Positions 9,297 to 18,420 of a stretch of DNA of 64,000 nt are shown in pieces; positions within the stretch are counted from its first letter, which is position 1; each line of letters opens with the position of its first letter. The stretch lies in contig DKAT01000070.1 in assembly GCA_002450905.1 (NCBI GenBank), positions 54,548-118,547 of the forward strand, written 5' to 3'. A program made the position numbers and the translations under genes. This stretch comes from Spirochaetia bacterium UBA6919 (GTDB lineage: Bacteria > Spirochaetota > UBA6919). The notes below the pieces were generated by a model. The model made no database searches. It was not told the origin of the DNA and saw only the letters and a program-made list of their open reading frames with translations.

Positions 9297-9316
9297 AGAA
9301 AGTCTTTTTTATCTTA

Positions 9317-9763
9317 TTAATTTGGCAATTCCGCAACTACAAACCAAAATTGGTTTATTTTTTCTATCATATCCATAAATTGGGCAATATCAATGGGCTT
9401 ATTAATATATGCATTGGCACCCAGTTGATACGACTCTATAATATCCTGCTCCTGAGAGGATGTAGTAAACATAATGGCTGGGATCATCTTTAATCTGGGA
9501 TCTGATTTAATTTCTCTTAAAACTTGTTTTCCATCCATCATTGGCATATTGATATCCAAAATTATCATGTTTGGAGTGGGGCTATCATCAGGATTGGCAT
9601 ATTTTCCTTCTCTTCTCAGGTATTCGAGGGCTTCTATTCCATTATTAGCTATCATTAATTTATTTGGGATATTTGCATCAACCAAGGCTCGTTTCATGAG
9701 GAGTTGGTCTGCTATATTGTCTTCAACAAGCAAGATGACACTTTTTTTCAAGATATTTTGCAA
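9317..9763 (-). CDS. Single-domain response regulator (Rcp1-like)
   Basis: A 148-residue stand-alone receiver. Acidic residues VEDN lie at 13-16, the phospho-acceptor is Asp70 in IILDINMP, the switch Thr is in MFTTSS, and Lys lies in INKPID. The insertion LRREGKYANPDDSPTPN before the acceptor is typical of the Rcp1/Cph1-type family that partners phytochrome-like or other hybrid kinases. It has no output domain. The start is probably TTG at 9763, with GGAG 6 bases upstream. As first gene of the operon with two GGDEF-EAL proteins it likely feeds a phosphorelay into c-di-GMP control. No kinase gene is adjacent. Confidence 0.85.
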   Translation of the reverse strand: MQNILKKSVILLVEDNIADQLLMKRALVDANIPNKLMIANNGIEALEYLRREGKYANPDDSPTPNMIILDINMPMMDGKQVLREIKSDPRLKMIPAIMFTTSSQEQDIIESYQLGANAYINKPIDIAQFMDMIEKINQFWFVVAELPN

Positions 9764-10030
9764 TATGTTCTCCGTAGTAATAATATGTGCCCTTATTTTA
9801 AAGAGAGAAATAAATTAATCCATATTTCCCAAAAACTGTTGTTATAAATATAATTTCTATTACTCCATATGCAAATTTCTTTTTATTATAATCAAATCAA
9901 AATTCATTTTAGAAAATAATAACAGAATCTCAAGGAAACAAGTGTTTTAATTGAATAAAAAATGATTTTACATTTGTCACTTAAAATTAATTATTATTGA
10001 ATAATTTATCGTATTATAAGGAAATATTTA

Positions 10031-10699
10031 ATGGGGGAGACTATATATTGTCTGAATGAATTAAAATTACAGGATGGTTTGGAGTATATTCAGAATGCTA
10101 TTAAGAAATTGAAGATACCGTATTCTGAGATTAAAGTACTGAATTGGGATGAGTATAACTATATTCCCCATACGTCCTTTCAAATGATTTTTCTTAATAA
10201 TGGGATTTATCTTTCATTTCAGGTAATAGAAATTGGGGTACGAGGTTTGATTTTAGAAGATAATGGAGAGGTTTATAAGGACTCCTGTGTGGAATTATTT
10301 ATTGATCCTGATGGGAATGGTACATACTATAATTTTGAGTTTAATTGTATTGGAACAACGCACCATGCCTACGGAATATCCCGTTATCAGAGAGAATTAT
10401 CACATAAGGATATTTTAAATACGATAATCAGAAAACCATCCCTTGGATATTCACCTGTAGATATTACGAATCAAAAGGTATATTGGGATTTAGAAGTTTT
10501 AATACCCTGTTCTGCCCTATTTCGACACACTATAGACCAGCTCAAATCATTTTATTGCAATGTATATAAGTGTGGTGGGAAAGATAATTATAAGCACTAC
10601 TTAAGCTGGTTTCCAATTGAATCAAGTAAGCCAGATTTTCATAGACCAGAATTCTTTAAACGTTGTGACGTAATACCCTACTTAAGAGAAAATAAATAA
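10031..10699 (+). CDS. CBM9-like carbohydrate-binding-family protein
   Basis: The 222-residue product matches the family 9-like carbohydrate-binding fold: a central VELFIDPDGNGTYYNFEFNC and later YWDLEVLIPCSALF, with NVYKCGG and SWFPIESSKPDFHRPE near the end. Family members bind sugars or act as isolated domains of unknown role. No signal peptide is visible, so a cytoplasmic location is likely, which is unusual for a carbohydrate-binding module. AAGGAAAT lies about 9 bases before ATG. It stands alone, 116 bp before the macA-like gene. Confidence 0.7.
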   Translation: MGETIYCLNELKLQDGLEYIQNAIKKLKIPYSEIKVLNWDEYNYIPHTSFQMIFLNNGIYLSFQVIEIGVRGLILEDNGEVYKDSCVELFIDPDGNGTYYNFEFNCIGTTHHAYGISRYQRELSHKDILNTIIRKPSLGYSPVDITNQKVYWDLEVLIPCSALFRHTIDQLKSFYCNVYKCGGKDNYKHYLSWFPIESSKPDFHRPEFFKRCDVIPYLRENK

Positions 10700-10815
10700 T
10701 TTATCCCAAATGATCTTACGATGTGTTATATTATCAGTAGTTATTTAAACTGGATGCAATAGGGCTATGAGTGTATTTATTCGAAACGATATAAAAAATC
10801 ATACCGGACAATCTT

Positions 10816-12018
10816 ATGATAAGAAAAAGAATTAAAACACTTATTATTCTTATTTTATTAATAGGACTCTGTGTTGGAGGATATTACTATTGGCAATCCC
10901 TCAATAAGACAGACGTTCAATATATTGTATACCCGGTAACCCGAGGAGAAATTGAAAATACTGTTAACGCGGTAGGTACTGTTCAGCCCTCGGAATATGT
11001 GGATGTTGGTGTACAGATATCAGGTCAGATTCAAAAATTGCATGTTAAAACTGGCCAATATGTTGCCAAAGGATTTTTACTCGCAGAATTAGACCCAACA
11101 ATCCATGAGGCAAAGCTAAATCAGGCTAATGCTAATTTGGATGTCTTAAAAGCACAGTTAAAAACAAAATATGCCCTTCTTAAATTATATTCCAAGCAGT
11201 ATCGTAGATATCGATCTTTATTGAGAAGTGATGCCATAGCTCAAAAGGATGTCGAGCAAGCTGAAAGCCAATATGAAACAACTAAAGCTGAGATCGATGG
11301 GATCAATGCCCAGATAAAACAATCAGAAGCAGAACTTGAAATCGCTCAAACCAACCTTGGATATACAAAAATAATAGCACCCATGTCCGGTTCAGTAGTC
11401 TCACTCCCCACCCGTGAAGGTCAAACCCTTAATGCTAACCAGCAAACACCAGTTGTGCTAAGGATAGCCAATATGAAAACTGTCACGGTATGGGCTCAGG
11501 TTTCAGAAGCAGATATATTAAAATTAAAAGTTGGTCAATCAGCCTACTTCACAGTATTAGGACTCCCCGACAAACGCTGGAAGGGAACACTGAAGATAAT
11601 ATATCCAACCCCGGAATTGGTTAATAATGCAATATTCTATAACGTGCTCTTTGAAGTTCCCAATGATGATCAGATCTTACGTATTCAAATGACGGTACAA
11701 GTATTTTTTATATTGGAGAAAACAATTAATTCACTGATTATTCCCATATCTGCACTTCAATTCGCAGAAAAAAAATTAAAAAAACATGATAAAACCAAAA
11801 AAATCAGAAATAAAACATCATTTGTTTACATACAAAAAAAGGATGGATCCATTGAGCGCAGGAATATTAAGTTAGGTATTAAGAATTCTATACTCGCATC
11901 GGTAGAATCTGGTCTCAATAAAGGGGATATGATTGTTACCGGTATCACAAAGAAGAAAGGAAAATCCTCTAAAAAAGGTGGTTTATCAAGAAGCAAGCAT
12001 GGAGGAAGGTATTTCTGA
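10816..12018 (+). CDS. macA: MacA-type periplasmic adaptor protein
   Basis: The 400-residue protein has an N-terminal membrane anchor (residues ~8-26). A lipoyl-like half motif follows (VGTVQPSEYVDVGVQISGQI), then a long coiled-coil hairpin (~90-180) and the second lipoyl half with LGYTKIIAPMSGSVVSLPTREGQTL. The beta-barrel domain includes VWAQVSEADILKLKVGQ. These mark the HlyD/MacA membrane-fusion family, which bridges an ABC or RND transporter to a TolC channel. The tail is strongly basic (GKSSKKGGLSRSKHGG). Its stop overlaps the start of macB by four bases, and a GGAGG ribosome-binding site for macB lies inside its end. The start has only a weak ribosome-binding site. Confidence 0.9.
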   Translation: MIRKRIKTLIILILLIGLCVGGYYYWQSLNKTDVQYIVYPVTRGEIENTVNAVGTVQPSEYVDVGVQISGQIQKLHVKTGQYVAKGFLLAELDPTIHEAKLNQANANLDVLKAQLKTKYALLKLYSKQYRRYRSLLRSDAIAQKDVEQAESQYETTKAEIDGINAQIKQSEAELEIAQTNLGYTKIIAPMSGSVVSLPTREGQTLNANQQTPVVLRIANMKTVTVWAQVSEADILKLKVGQSAYFTVLGLPDKRWKGTLKIIYPTPELVNNAIFYNVLFEVPNDDQILRIQMTVQVFFILEKTINSLIIPISALQFAEKKLKKHDKTKKIRNKTSFVYIQKKDGSIERRNIKLGIKNSILASVESGLNKGDMIVTGITKKKGKSSKKGGLSRSKHGGRYF

Positions 12019-13952
12019 AGCCAATTATAGAACTCATTGATATAGTAAAGACATATTATTTAGGTGATATTGAAGTTCCTGTTCTAAAAAAGATTTCCAT
12101 GACTATCTATGAAGGGGAGTTTATCTCTATCATGGGTACATCGGGTTCTGGAAAATCAACCCTTCTTAATATCCTGGGTTGTCTTGATCGTCCCACCTCA
12201 GGAGAATATTTTCTTGATGGGATAGACCTTTCTACTCTTAAGCCCCATGAATTAGCAACTTTCAGAGGACATATCTTCGGATTTGTCTTTCAGAGATACC
12301 ATCTCATAAATGGTTTGAATGCTATTGAAAATGTCGAAATCCCCGGAATTTATGCTGGATTGGATAAATCAAATCGACATCTCAGGGCTACTGAAATCTT
12401 AAATTCACTCAATATGAATGACAAATTATACTACAAGCCATCTCAATTATCAGGGGGACAACAACAACGAGTTAGTATTGCTCGTGCATTAATGAATGGT
12501 GGAAGAATCATTTTGGCTGATGAGCCGACTGGTGCACTGGATACAAAAAATGGTAGCGAAGTATTGTCTCTCCTCCATGAACTCCATCAAAAAGGACATA
12601 CTATCATCTTAATCACACACGATCCACAAATAGCTCAGCAGGCAAATCGTATTATCCATATATCCGATGGAAATATCCTCGAAAATGAAACTGAGTTAAG
12701 CCAGAATAATAGAAATATAAATCGTCAGGATATTAGTTTAAATAAAGAAAAACATGGCTCAGTAGACTGGATTGAATCTATCCGAATGGCTTTCCGATCA
12801 CTTCAAATAAATATTTTTAGAGCTATTCTTACTATGTTGGGCATCATTATCGGTGTTGCTTCGGTTGTTACAATGCTTGCAATTGGAAATGGTGCTAAAA
12901 AGGTTGTTTTAGAGAGAATTAAGGCGATTGGTACTCGTTTACTTGTTATTAGACCAGGTGCTCCAGGACTTCGTGGTGGTGGAAGCGACGTTATAACCCT
13001 TGTTACAGAGGATGCTGAAGCTATATTACGAGTTCCAGGAGTTGATATGACGATCCCAGAAATGTCTCAGCCTGTTATAGCGAGGTATCGCAATAAAGAT
13101 TTTGCTACATTCGCTACAGGAACCACTATGGATTTCCCAATGGTAAGAAATTGGCAAGTTGAGAAGGGCGCTTTCTTCACTAAAAAAGACATGGACACAT
13201 ATTCACAGGTTGCTATCATTGGTGGTACACTTATTGAAAATCTTTTTGAGAATGAAGACCCCATTGGAAAGAATATTTTATTAGGGAATGTCTTATTTAA
13301 GATAATTGGAATCATGGAAACAAAGGGATCAGATGCTGGCGGTAATGATCAGGACAATATGTTATGGATACCCTTATCCACTGGAAGAGTCCGTTTATTT
13401 GGTCAGAGGCACTTACGATCTATATCTATTCAGGTTTCCGATTCTCATTCAATGGATACTGTCTTAGAAACAGTACGTCAACTTCTCATAAAACGTCATA
13501 AGAAGGAGGATTTTAAAATCCGTAGTCTGGCTTCTATAATACAGATGGTTAGTGAAACCCAGAATACTCTAACCTATCTTCTAGGAAGTATTGCAATAAT
13601 TTCTCTGATTGTGGGTGGCATTGGAGTAATGAATATTATGCTTGTAACTGTGAGAGAAAGAACACGAGAAATAGGGATTAGAATCGCTGTTGGGGCAAGG
13701 GCTTATGATGTACTTTATCAATTTATTACCGAAGCGATTGTTGTTTGTATCATAGGGGGACTCATAGGTATTGCCCTAGGATATTCTGCTGGACTCATTG
13801 TTTCCAATACAATGGGTTGGCTGGCACTTTTCTCAATGGATACTATAATCCTTGCATTCTGTTGTTCTGTTGTCACAGGTCTCATATTTGGTTATTTACC
13901 AGCTAAAAAAGCAGCCACACTGGATCCTGTCGTAGCACTAAATGTAGAGTAA
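12015..13952 (+). CDS. macB: MacB-type ABC exporter, apparent CTG start
   Basis: An ABC ATPase fused to an FtsX-type membrane domain, which drives MacA-TolC export of macrolides, toxins or lipopeptides. Walker A is GTSGSGKST (41-49), the signature is LSGGQQQRVSIARAL, Walker B is IILADEPTGALD, and the H-loop is LITHD. A transmembrane helix follows near residue 265-290, then a periplasmic domain and three C-terminal helices. No ATG, GTG or TTG lies in frame upstream of ATG 12099, yet the 28 preceding codons encode a normal MacB start (PIIELIDIVKTYY). CTG 12015 lies 9 bases after GGAGG, and with it the Walker Lys is residue 47, as I recall for E. coli MacB. An ATG call would remove the first beta strand. 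Confidence 0.88.
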   Translation: MKPIIELIDIVKTYYLGDIEVPVLKKISMTIYEGEFISIMGTSGSGKSTLLNILGCLDRPTSGEYFLDGIDLSTLKPHELATFRGHIFGFVFQRYHLINGLNAIENVEIPGIYAGLDKSNRHLRATEILNSLNMNDKLYYKPSQLSGGQQQRVSIARALMNGGRIILADEPTGALDTKNGSEVLSLLHELHQKGHTIILITHDPQIAQQANRIIHISDGNILENETELSQNNRNINRQDISLNKEKHGSVDWIESIRMAFRSLQINIFRAILTMLGIIIGVASVVTMLAIGNGAKKVVLERIKAIGTRLLVIRPGAPGLRGGGSDVITLVTEDAEAILRVPGVDMTIPEMSQPVIARYRNKDFATFATGTTMDFPMVRNWQVEKGAFFTKKDMDTYSQVAIIGGTLIENLFENEDPIGKNILLGNVLFKIIGIMETKGSDAGGNDQDNMLWIPLSTGRVRLFGQRHLRSISIQVSDSHSMDTVLETVRQLLIKRHKKEDFKIRSLASIIQMVSETQNTLTYLLGSIAIISLIVGGIGVMNIMLVTVRERTREIGIRIAVGARAYDVLYQFITEAIVVCIIGGLIGIALGYSAGLIVSNTMGWLALFSMDTIILAFCCSVVTGLIFGYLPAKKAATLDPVVALNVE

Positions 13953-15349
13953 TGAATCACAGAATGAAACGATTAATACTATTTATAATTATATTTATTT
14001 GTCAATGTAATTTAGGTCCACACTATTCAAATCATCCACCCAATGCACCGAGTACGTGGAAATTTTCAAGGGTTTCAGCAGAGGTACAATCCAAAAACGG
14101 CAATATCCCCTGGTGGAATAATTTTTCTGACAAACAATTAACCCATTTAGTCAACCAATCCTTACAAAACAATTTGGATTTAAAAATGGCCGGAGCCCGA
14201 ATAAAACAAGCCAGAGCCTTGCTGAAAATTGCAAAGTCCTATCAATATCCTTTTGTGAGTCTTGGTTTTAGTACAGAATATACAAAACAAGATCAACTGG
14301 ATAGTATCTCACAACGATTTAACCGAAATGGCGTGAATATATCAGCACAGTTGACTGTATCCTATGAAATAGACCTCTGGAATAAATATAAAAGACAGGT
14401 TGATATAGCAAAAATTAATATCTACAGTGCGATCTACGAAAAGCAGTTGGTTACTTTACTTTTAATCAGCGATATTGCAAACACGTATTTTAAATACCTT
14501 GCTCTCAATCAAAGATATATATTAATCAAAAATTCAATTCGCAATGAGAAAACAATTTCTAAGATGACATCCTTAAAACAAAGATCTGGAATGACGTCTC
14601 AATTAGATTTATACCAAAGTAAAGCTAATTTGTCCTCTCTGGAAAGTCAATTACCCGGCATTCATCTCGACAGAAACCAACTGGAAAATGCTTTATCGAT
14701 TCTTGTTGGTAAACAAGTTAATGATTTGAAGCTGAACAAAAGGCGCATATTCCAAATAATTATACCTGCTAATATACCTGTAGGACTCCCATCTCATCTC
14801 TTAAGACGTCGTCCTGATATTCTACAAGCAGAAGCGTCACTTTTATCGGCTCACGGGAATATACAAATTGCCAGAGCCTATATGTTTCCCACTCTTACCC
14901 TGACTGCAAAGGGAGGATACGTCAGTGATCAATTATTTACCTTTAACAAGAGATCTTTTACACAGTATTCTATTGGATTAGACTTAACTATACCTATATT
15001 CAAAGGAGGTCAGCTTTCCGGAGAATATGAGAAAAATAAATACCGCTATCAAGAATTATTGTATAACTATCAGAAAGTGATTTTAACAGCATTTAAGGAA
15101 GTAGAAGACTATCTCACAGCGATTAAACTTATCACTATTCAGGAAAAATCTATATTCAAAGAAGCACAATTCAATAAGAAAGCCTATGAAATAGCTATCC
15201 TACAATATCGAAGGGGATTATCTGACTATACAACAGTATTAACCATATATCGATCTCTTCTAAGCTCACAAAACTCTGTCATCCAAATAAGATTATTAAA
15301 ATTATTAGCCATAGTCGGTCTATATAAAGCCCTTGGAGGGGGTTGGTAA
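13952..15349 (+). CDS. NodT-family outer-membrane efflux lipoprotein (TolC-like)
   Basis: The 465-residue protein belongs to the RND/MacB-linked outer-membrane factor family. It has a hydrophobic leader ending ICQCNLGP, with Cys19 as the likely lipid anchor. Next come the family signature WWNNFSDKQLTHLVNQSLQNN and two long helical OEP repeats, with the typical link GLPSHLLRRRPDILQAEASL and the C-terminal repeat ending LYKALGGGW. It forms the outer-membrane channel for the macAB pump. ATG shares one base with the macB stop (TAATG), so translation is coupled. This is the last gene of the operon. Confidence 0.9.
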   Translation: MNHRMKRLILFIIIFICQCNLGPHYSNHPPNAPSTWKFSRVSAEVQSKNGNIPWWNNFSDKQLTHLVNQSLQNNLDLKMAGARIKQARALLKIAKSYQYPFVSLGFSTEYTKQDQLDSISQRFNRNGVNISAQLTVSYEIDLWNKYKRQVDIAKINIYSAIYEKQLVTLLLISDIANTYFKYLALNQRYILIKNSIRNEKTISKMTSLKQRSGMTSQLDLYQSKANLSSLESQLPGIHLDRNQLENALSILVGKQVNDLKLNKRRIFQIIIPANIPVGLPSHLLRRRPDILQAEASLLSAHGNIQIARAYMFPTLTLTAKGGYVSDQLFTFNKRSFTQYSIGLDLTIPIFKGGQLSGEYEKNKYRYQELLYNYQKVILTAFKEVEDYLTAIKLITIQEKSIFKEAQFNKKAYEIAILQYRRGLSDYTTVLTIYRSLLSSQNSVIQIRLLKLLAIVGLYKALGGGW

Positions 15350-15720
15350 TTATATTATACGGTATAACAAAGGATATTCAATCAACTTAGAGTATATTTA
15401 CATAATATATAGAATATTACAAAACTATTCCAAATGGTATGTCGTTAAACAAGAATCGAAGCTATAGCCAACCAATCAAACGAATCAACATCGGAATCAT
15501 AATTTTTAGTTCCGATTGTGATTCTTTCTAATTACTGTAATATAATAACTTCTAGTTTTAGATGATTATAGACATCTTGATATAAATTGTAAGGATTAAA
15601 GACTATGATGAGTTATTTTTTTTGTTAGCTCTACAAGTATTAATCTATTATTTTTAAATGAATTATAATACTATCTTGGAAATAGAATAAATCTTCTGGC
15701 ATTGCTAAGTATTAATTTTT
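15350..15720. other. Convergent intergenic region with a dispersed hairpin
   Basis: The region lies between the 3' ends of the efflux operon and serS. It holds copy 2 of the 27-bp hairpin element. No gene is seen, and no classical terminator with a T-run was found. Confidence 0.55.
15490..15516. repeat. 27-bp dispersed hairpin element, copy 2
   Basis: Arms ATCGGAA and TTCCGAT enclose a 13-base loop. The left flank CGAATCAAC is shared with copy 1, and the right flank (TG.GATT.TTT) is shared with the inverted copy 3. Confidence 0.7.
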
Positions 15721-16998
15721 TCAGATAGTTTTGGGTTCTATGACATCACTTCCATTGAAATAGGGCTGCAATACCTTTGGTATTTTGACACTTCCGTCTT
15801 TCTGCTGATAGTGTTCCAACAATGGAATAAGAATTCGTGGGGATGCGATACACGTATTATTGAGTGTATGCACAAAATTCGAGTGATCATTTTTCCCTTT
15901 ATAACGGATATTGAGTCGGCGGGATTGAAAATCAAACATTGTAGAACAGGAGTGGGTTTCACCATAAGAATTTCTTGAAGGCATCCATGTTTCAATATCA
16001 TGTTTCATCACCTGTCCCATGCCAAGATCCCCTGAGCAAACTTTAACAATTCGATAGGGTAACTCAAGATCACGGAGGATTTCTTCTGCATTATTTAATA
16101 ATTCGTAGTGTATTTTATTGGATTCCTCGGGATCATTTTTACAAAACACAACCTGTTCAACCTTCTGAAACTGATGGATACGATATAATCCATACGTATC
16201 TTTACCATAAGTACCAGCTTCTCTTCTAAAACAATTGGATAAGCCTACGAGTTTCTTAGGGAGCTCTGATTCATTGAGTGTTTCATCTTTATAATAAGAA
16301 CATAGAGGAACTTCTGAGGTTCCAACAAGGAATAATTCATCCCGATCTATGGAGTATGCCTGTTCTTCTCCTCCTGGAAAATATCCAGTGCCCTGCATAG
16401 CTTCATTTTTCACCATTACAGGAACGATGAGGGGTGAGAATCCTTTTTTTACAAGGGATTGAATTGCATATTGCAAAATAGCCCATTCTAATAAAGCGCC
16501 TTCGTTTTTTAAGTAGTAGAATTTATTTCCTGATATTTTAACAGCACGGGGTATATCGATGATATCAAGGGATTTTCCAAGCTCTACATGATCTTTTGGT
16601 GTGAAATCAAACTCACGAGGGGTACCCCATTTTCTCAATTCAACATTATCAGCATCACTCTGTCCAATAGGGACTTCATCGAGGTAGATATTGGGTATTT
16701 GCAACATCCTTGCTTTAAAAATATTTAATACTTCTTCCAGTTGTGGTTCTAATGTGGCAAGCTGATCTCGGAGCTCTTTCCCACGGTCAATCATCTTTTG
16801 CTTCTCATCTCCCTGAAGTTTGGGAATATCTTTAGAGATTTTATTTCTCTCATTTCTTAAGAGGTCAACCTGTTTGACAAGCTCTTTTCTCTGATCATTG
16901 ATCTGTAAAAGCTTTTGAATATCAACCGGGAATTTCTTATTTCTTGCACATTCTTCGACACGTTGTGAATTTTCTTTTATAAACTCTATATCTAACAT
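15721..16998 (-). CDS. serS: Seryl-tRNA synthetase
   Basis: The 425-residue enzyme charges tRNA-Ser with serine. The N-terminal coiled-coil arm spans about 30-100 (ELVKQVDLLRNERNKISKDI). Class II motifs are present: motif 2 region LVGLSNCFRREAGTYGKD and VGTSEVPLCSYY for ATP and serine. Motif 3 reads IASPRILIPLLEHYQ; the invariant Arg is kept but the usual Gly before it is replaced by Pro. Length is normal. The gene follows the YARHG gene with an 11-bp gap on the same strand, so the two are probably co-transcribed. Confidence 0.96.
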   Translation of the reverse strand: MLDIEFIKENSQRVEECARNKKFPVDIQKLLQINDQRKELVKQVDLLRNERNKISKDIPKLQGDEKQKMIDRGKELRDQLATLEPQLEEVLNIFKARMLQIPNIYLDEVPIGQSDADNVELRKWGTPREFDFTPKDHVELGKSLDIIDIPRAVKISGNKFYYLKNEGALLEWAILQYAIQSLVKKGFSPLIVPVMVKNEAMQGTGYFPGGEEQAYSIDRDELFLVGTSEVPLCSYYKDETLNESELPKKLVGLSNCFRREAGTYGKDTYGLYRIHQFQKVEQVVFCKNDPEESNKIHYELLNNAEEILRDLELPYRIVKVCSGDLGMGQVMKHDIETWMPSRNSYGETHSCSTMFDFQSRRLNIRYKGKNDHSNFVHTLNNTCIASPRILIPLLEHYQQKDGSVKIPKVLQPYFNGSDVIEPKTI

Positions 16999-17009
16999 GA
17001 AATACCTTA

Positions 17010-18053
17010 TTAATTTTTGAAATAGACTGGCTGGTAACTCTTTTTATAGTTATTATATTTAAAATAAACCGGCTTATATTTATACACCGATGATTTGTAG
17101 TTCGAATATATATTCGCTGTTCTTTTGTAAACTCTTGTAGTTAAATACTTTTGAAGTATAATTTCATTCATTGAGCTTCCATAAATATCTTTGAACTGGA
17201 TAGTATATTGGATAATTTTTTCAATACCACCACTTGAATAGGACTGGTAAATTTGATAATTAAATACCTTATTCCATCTTTCATCCTCGAGATTATAGAG
17301 ATACACATATTCCCTGTGAACTGCGTTATTTGTGTGAGTCAGGGGGAGGGTGTGGATAATGATCTTAACCTGGGGAATACCATTATTCATAAAATACCCA
17401 ATATCAAAGGCATTGAGATATTCTGCAGTTCCAATGAATGGATTTGTAATCCTGGTAGCCACAGTTGAGCTATCTCCCCATAATATCAAATATAAATCAT
17501 TATTACCATGATAGTAATTATAACTTGCCTCGTTTTTAATATCCTTTTTATCAATTTTATAAGGTTTTGCACAGATTGCGACGAGTTTAAAATATCCATT
17601 GTTATCGAAATCGGCGAGCTGGGTAAATTTGATGATCATCTGTCCTGAGAGATAATTTTTTAGCTGACTTATTTTTGTATCGAGTTCAATTTTTTTTAAG
17701 CTGTTAATCCGTTTTGTAATTTTATTAATATAAATGATTTCTTTTTTAGTCAGATCACTATAGGAAAAATAATTACTTGGATTGTACCATGATCTTTTTT
17801 TCATTTCTCTTTGAAGGAAAATACTTTTAAATAAGTAACCTCTGGCAGCGTAGATTTCAGCACGCAAGATTATGAGTTCTCTCAAGTTGAGATAATCCAG
17901 TTGATAATCAGGTAATATTTTATAATTCTTTTTATCGAGTGCGTTGATATTTATTGATATAATAATGGTTAATATTATAATGATAATTGGATAAATACGA
18001 TTAAATGTCAATTTGTTCCCCAGAAAAAAATATTTTATTAATTTTAATGACAT
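17010..18053 (-). CDS. Exported YARHG-domain protein
   Basis: The ~347-residue product carries a YARHG domain: LNLRELIILRAEIYAARGYL, FLQREMKKRSWYNP, then LTKKEIIYINKI. This is an extracytoplasmic module of unknown function found in many bacterial surface proteins. The remainder has VAICAKPYKI, LYLILWGD and a Tyr/Lys-rich tail with two YKPVYFK-like units. A hydrophobic signal (NRIYPIIIIILTIIISININA) lies at residues ~18-40 of the ATG-started form. A TTG at 18011 preceded by GGGGAAC would put it at the N-terminus and may be the real start. No lipobox is visible. Function is unknown; the serS linkage is positional only. Confidence 0.7.
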   Translation of the reverse strand: MSLKLIKYFFLGNKLTFNRIYPIIIIILTIIISININALDKKNYKILPDYQLDYLNLRELIILRAEIYAARGYLFKSIFLQREMKKRSWYNPSNYFSYSDLTKKEIIYINKITKRINSLKKIELDTKISQLKNYLSGQMIIKFTQLADFDNNGYFKLVAICAKPYKIDKKDIKNEASYNYYHGNNDLYLILWGDSSTVATRITNPFIGTAEYLNAFDIGYFMNNGIPQVKIIIHTLPLTHTNNAVHREYVYLYNLEDERWNKVFNYQIYQSYSSGGIEKIIQYTIQFKDIYGSSMNEIILQKYLTTRVYKRTANIYSNYKSSVYKYKPVYFKYNNYKKSYQPVYFKN

Positions 18054-18420
18054 CGGATGAATTTTCAAAGTAAATTCGAATAGGATTTTTGTCTATTTAA
18101 ATTATTTTTATTAATTTATTATTTAACAGGTTGTATAGCTGAAATTAATAATTCCATAGGTTTATAGAAAATACAATATAATTTAAAAAAAAGTCTTGAC
18201 AAAATCAAGGTATTTATTGAAATTTTAGCTCCATAAATAACTACAATCCGTTTTCATATAGACTCAGTTCATTTCATCTTCGATAACTTATAAATATATC
18301 AATGAAATAATCTTGAGGCAACGTGTAATATTTTTAAAATATAGTGGTATACGTATTTTCAGATATTACTGGATTTCAAGTATTTATGTTTTAATAAAAT
18401 GACAGTACAAGGAATATTTA
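18054..18420. other. Divergent intergenic region, possible rnf promoter
   Basis: The region lies between the divergent YARHG and rnfD genes. A TTGACA lies at 18196-18201, but the sequence 17 bases downstream is a poor -10 box. AAGGAATATTT before 18421 is the rnfD ribosome-binding site. No gene is seen. Confidence 0.45.
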
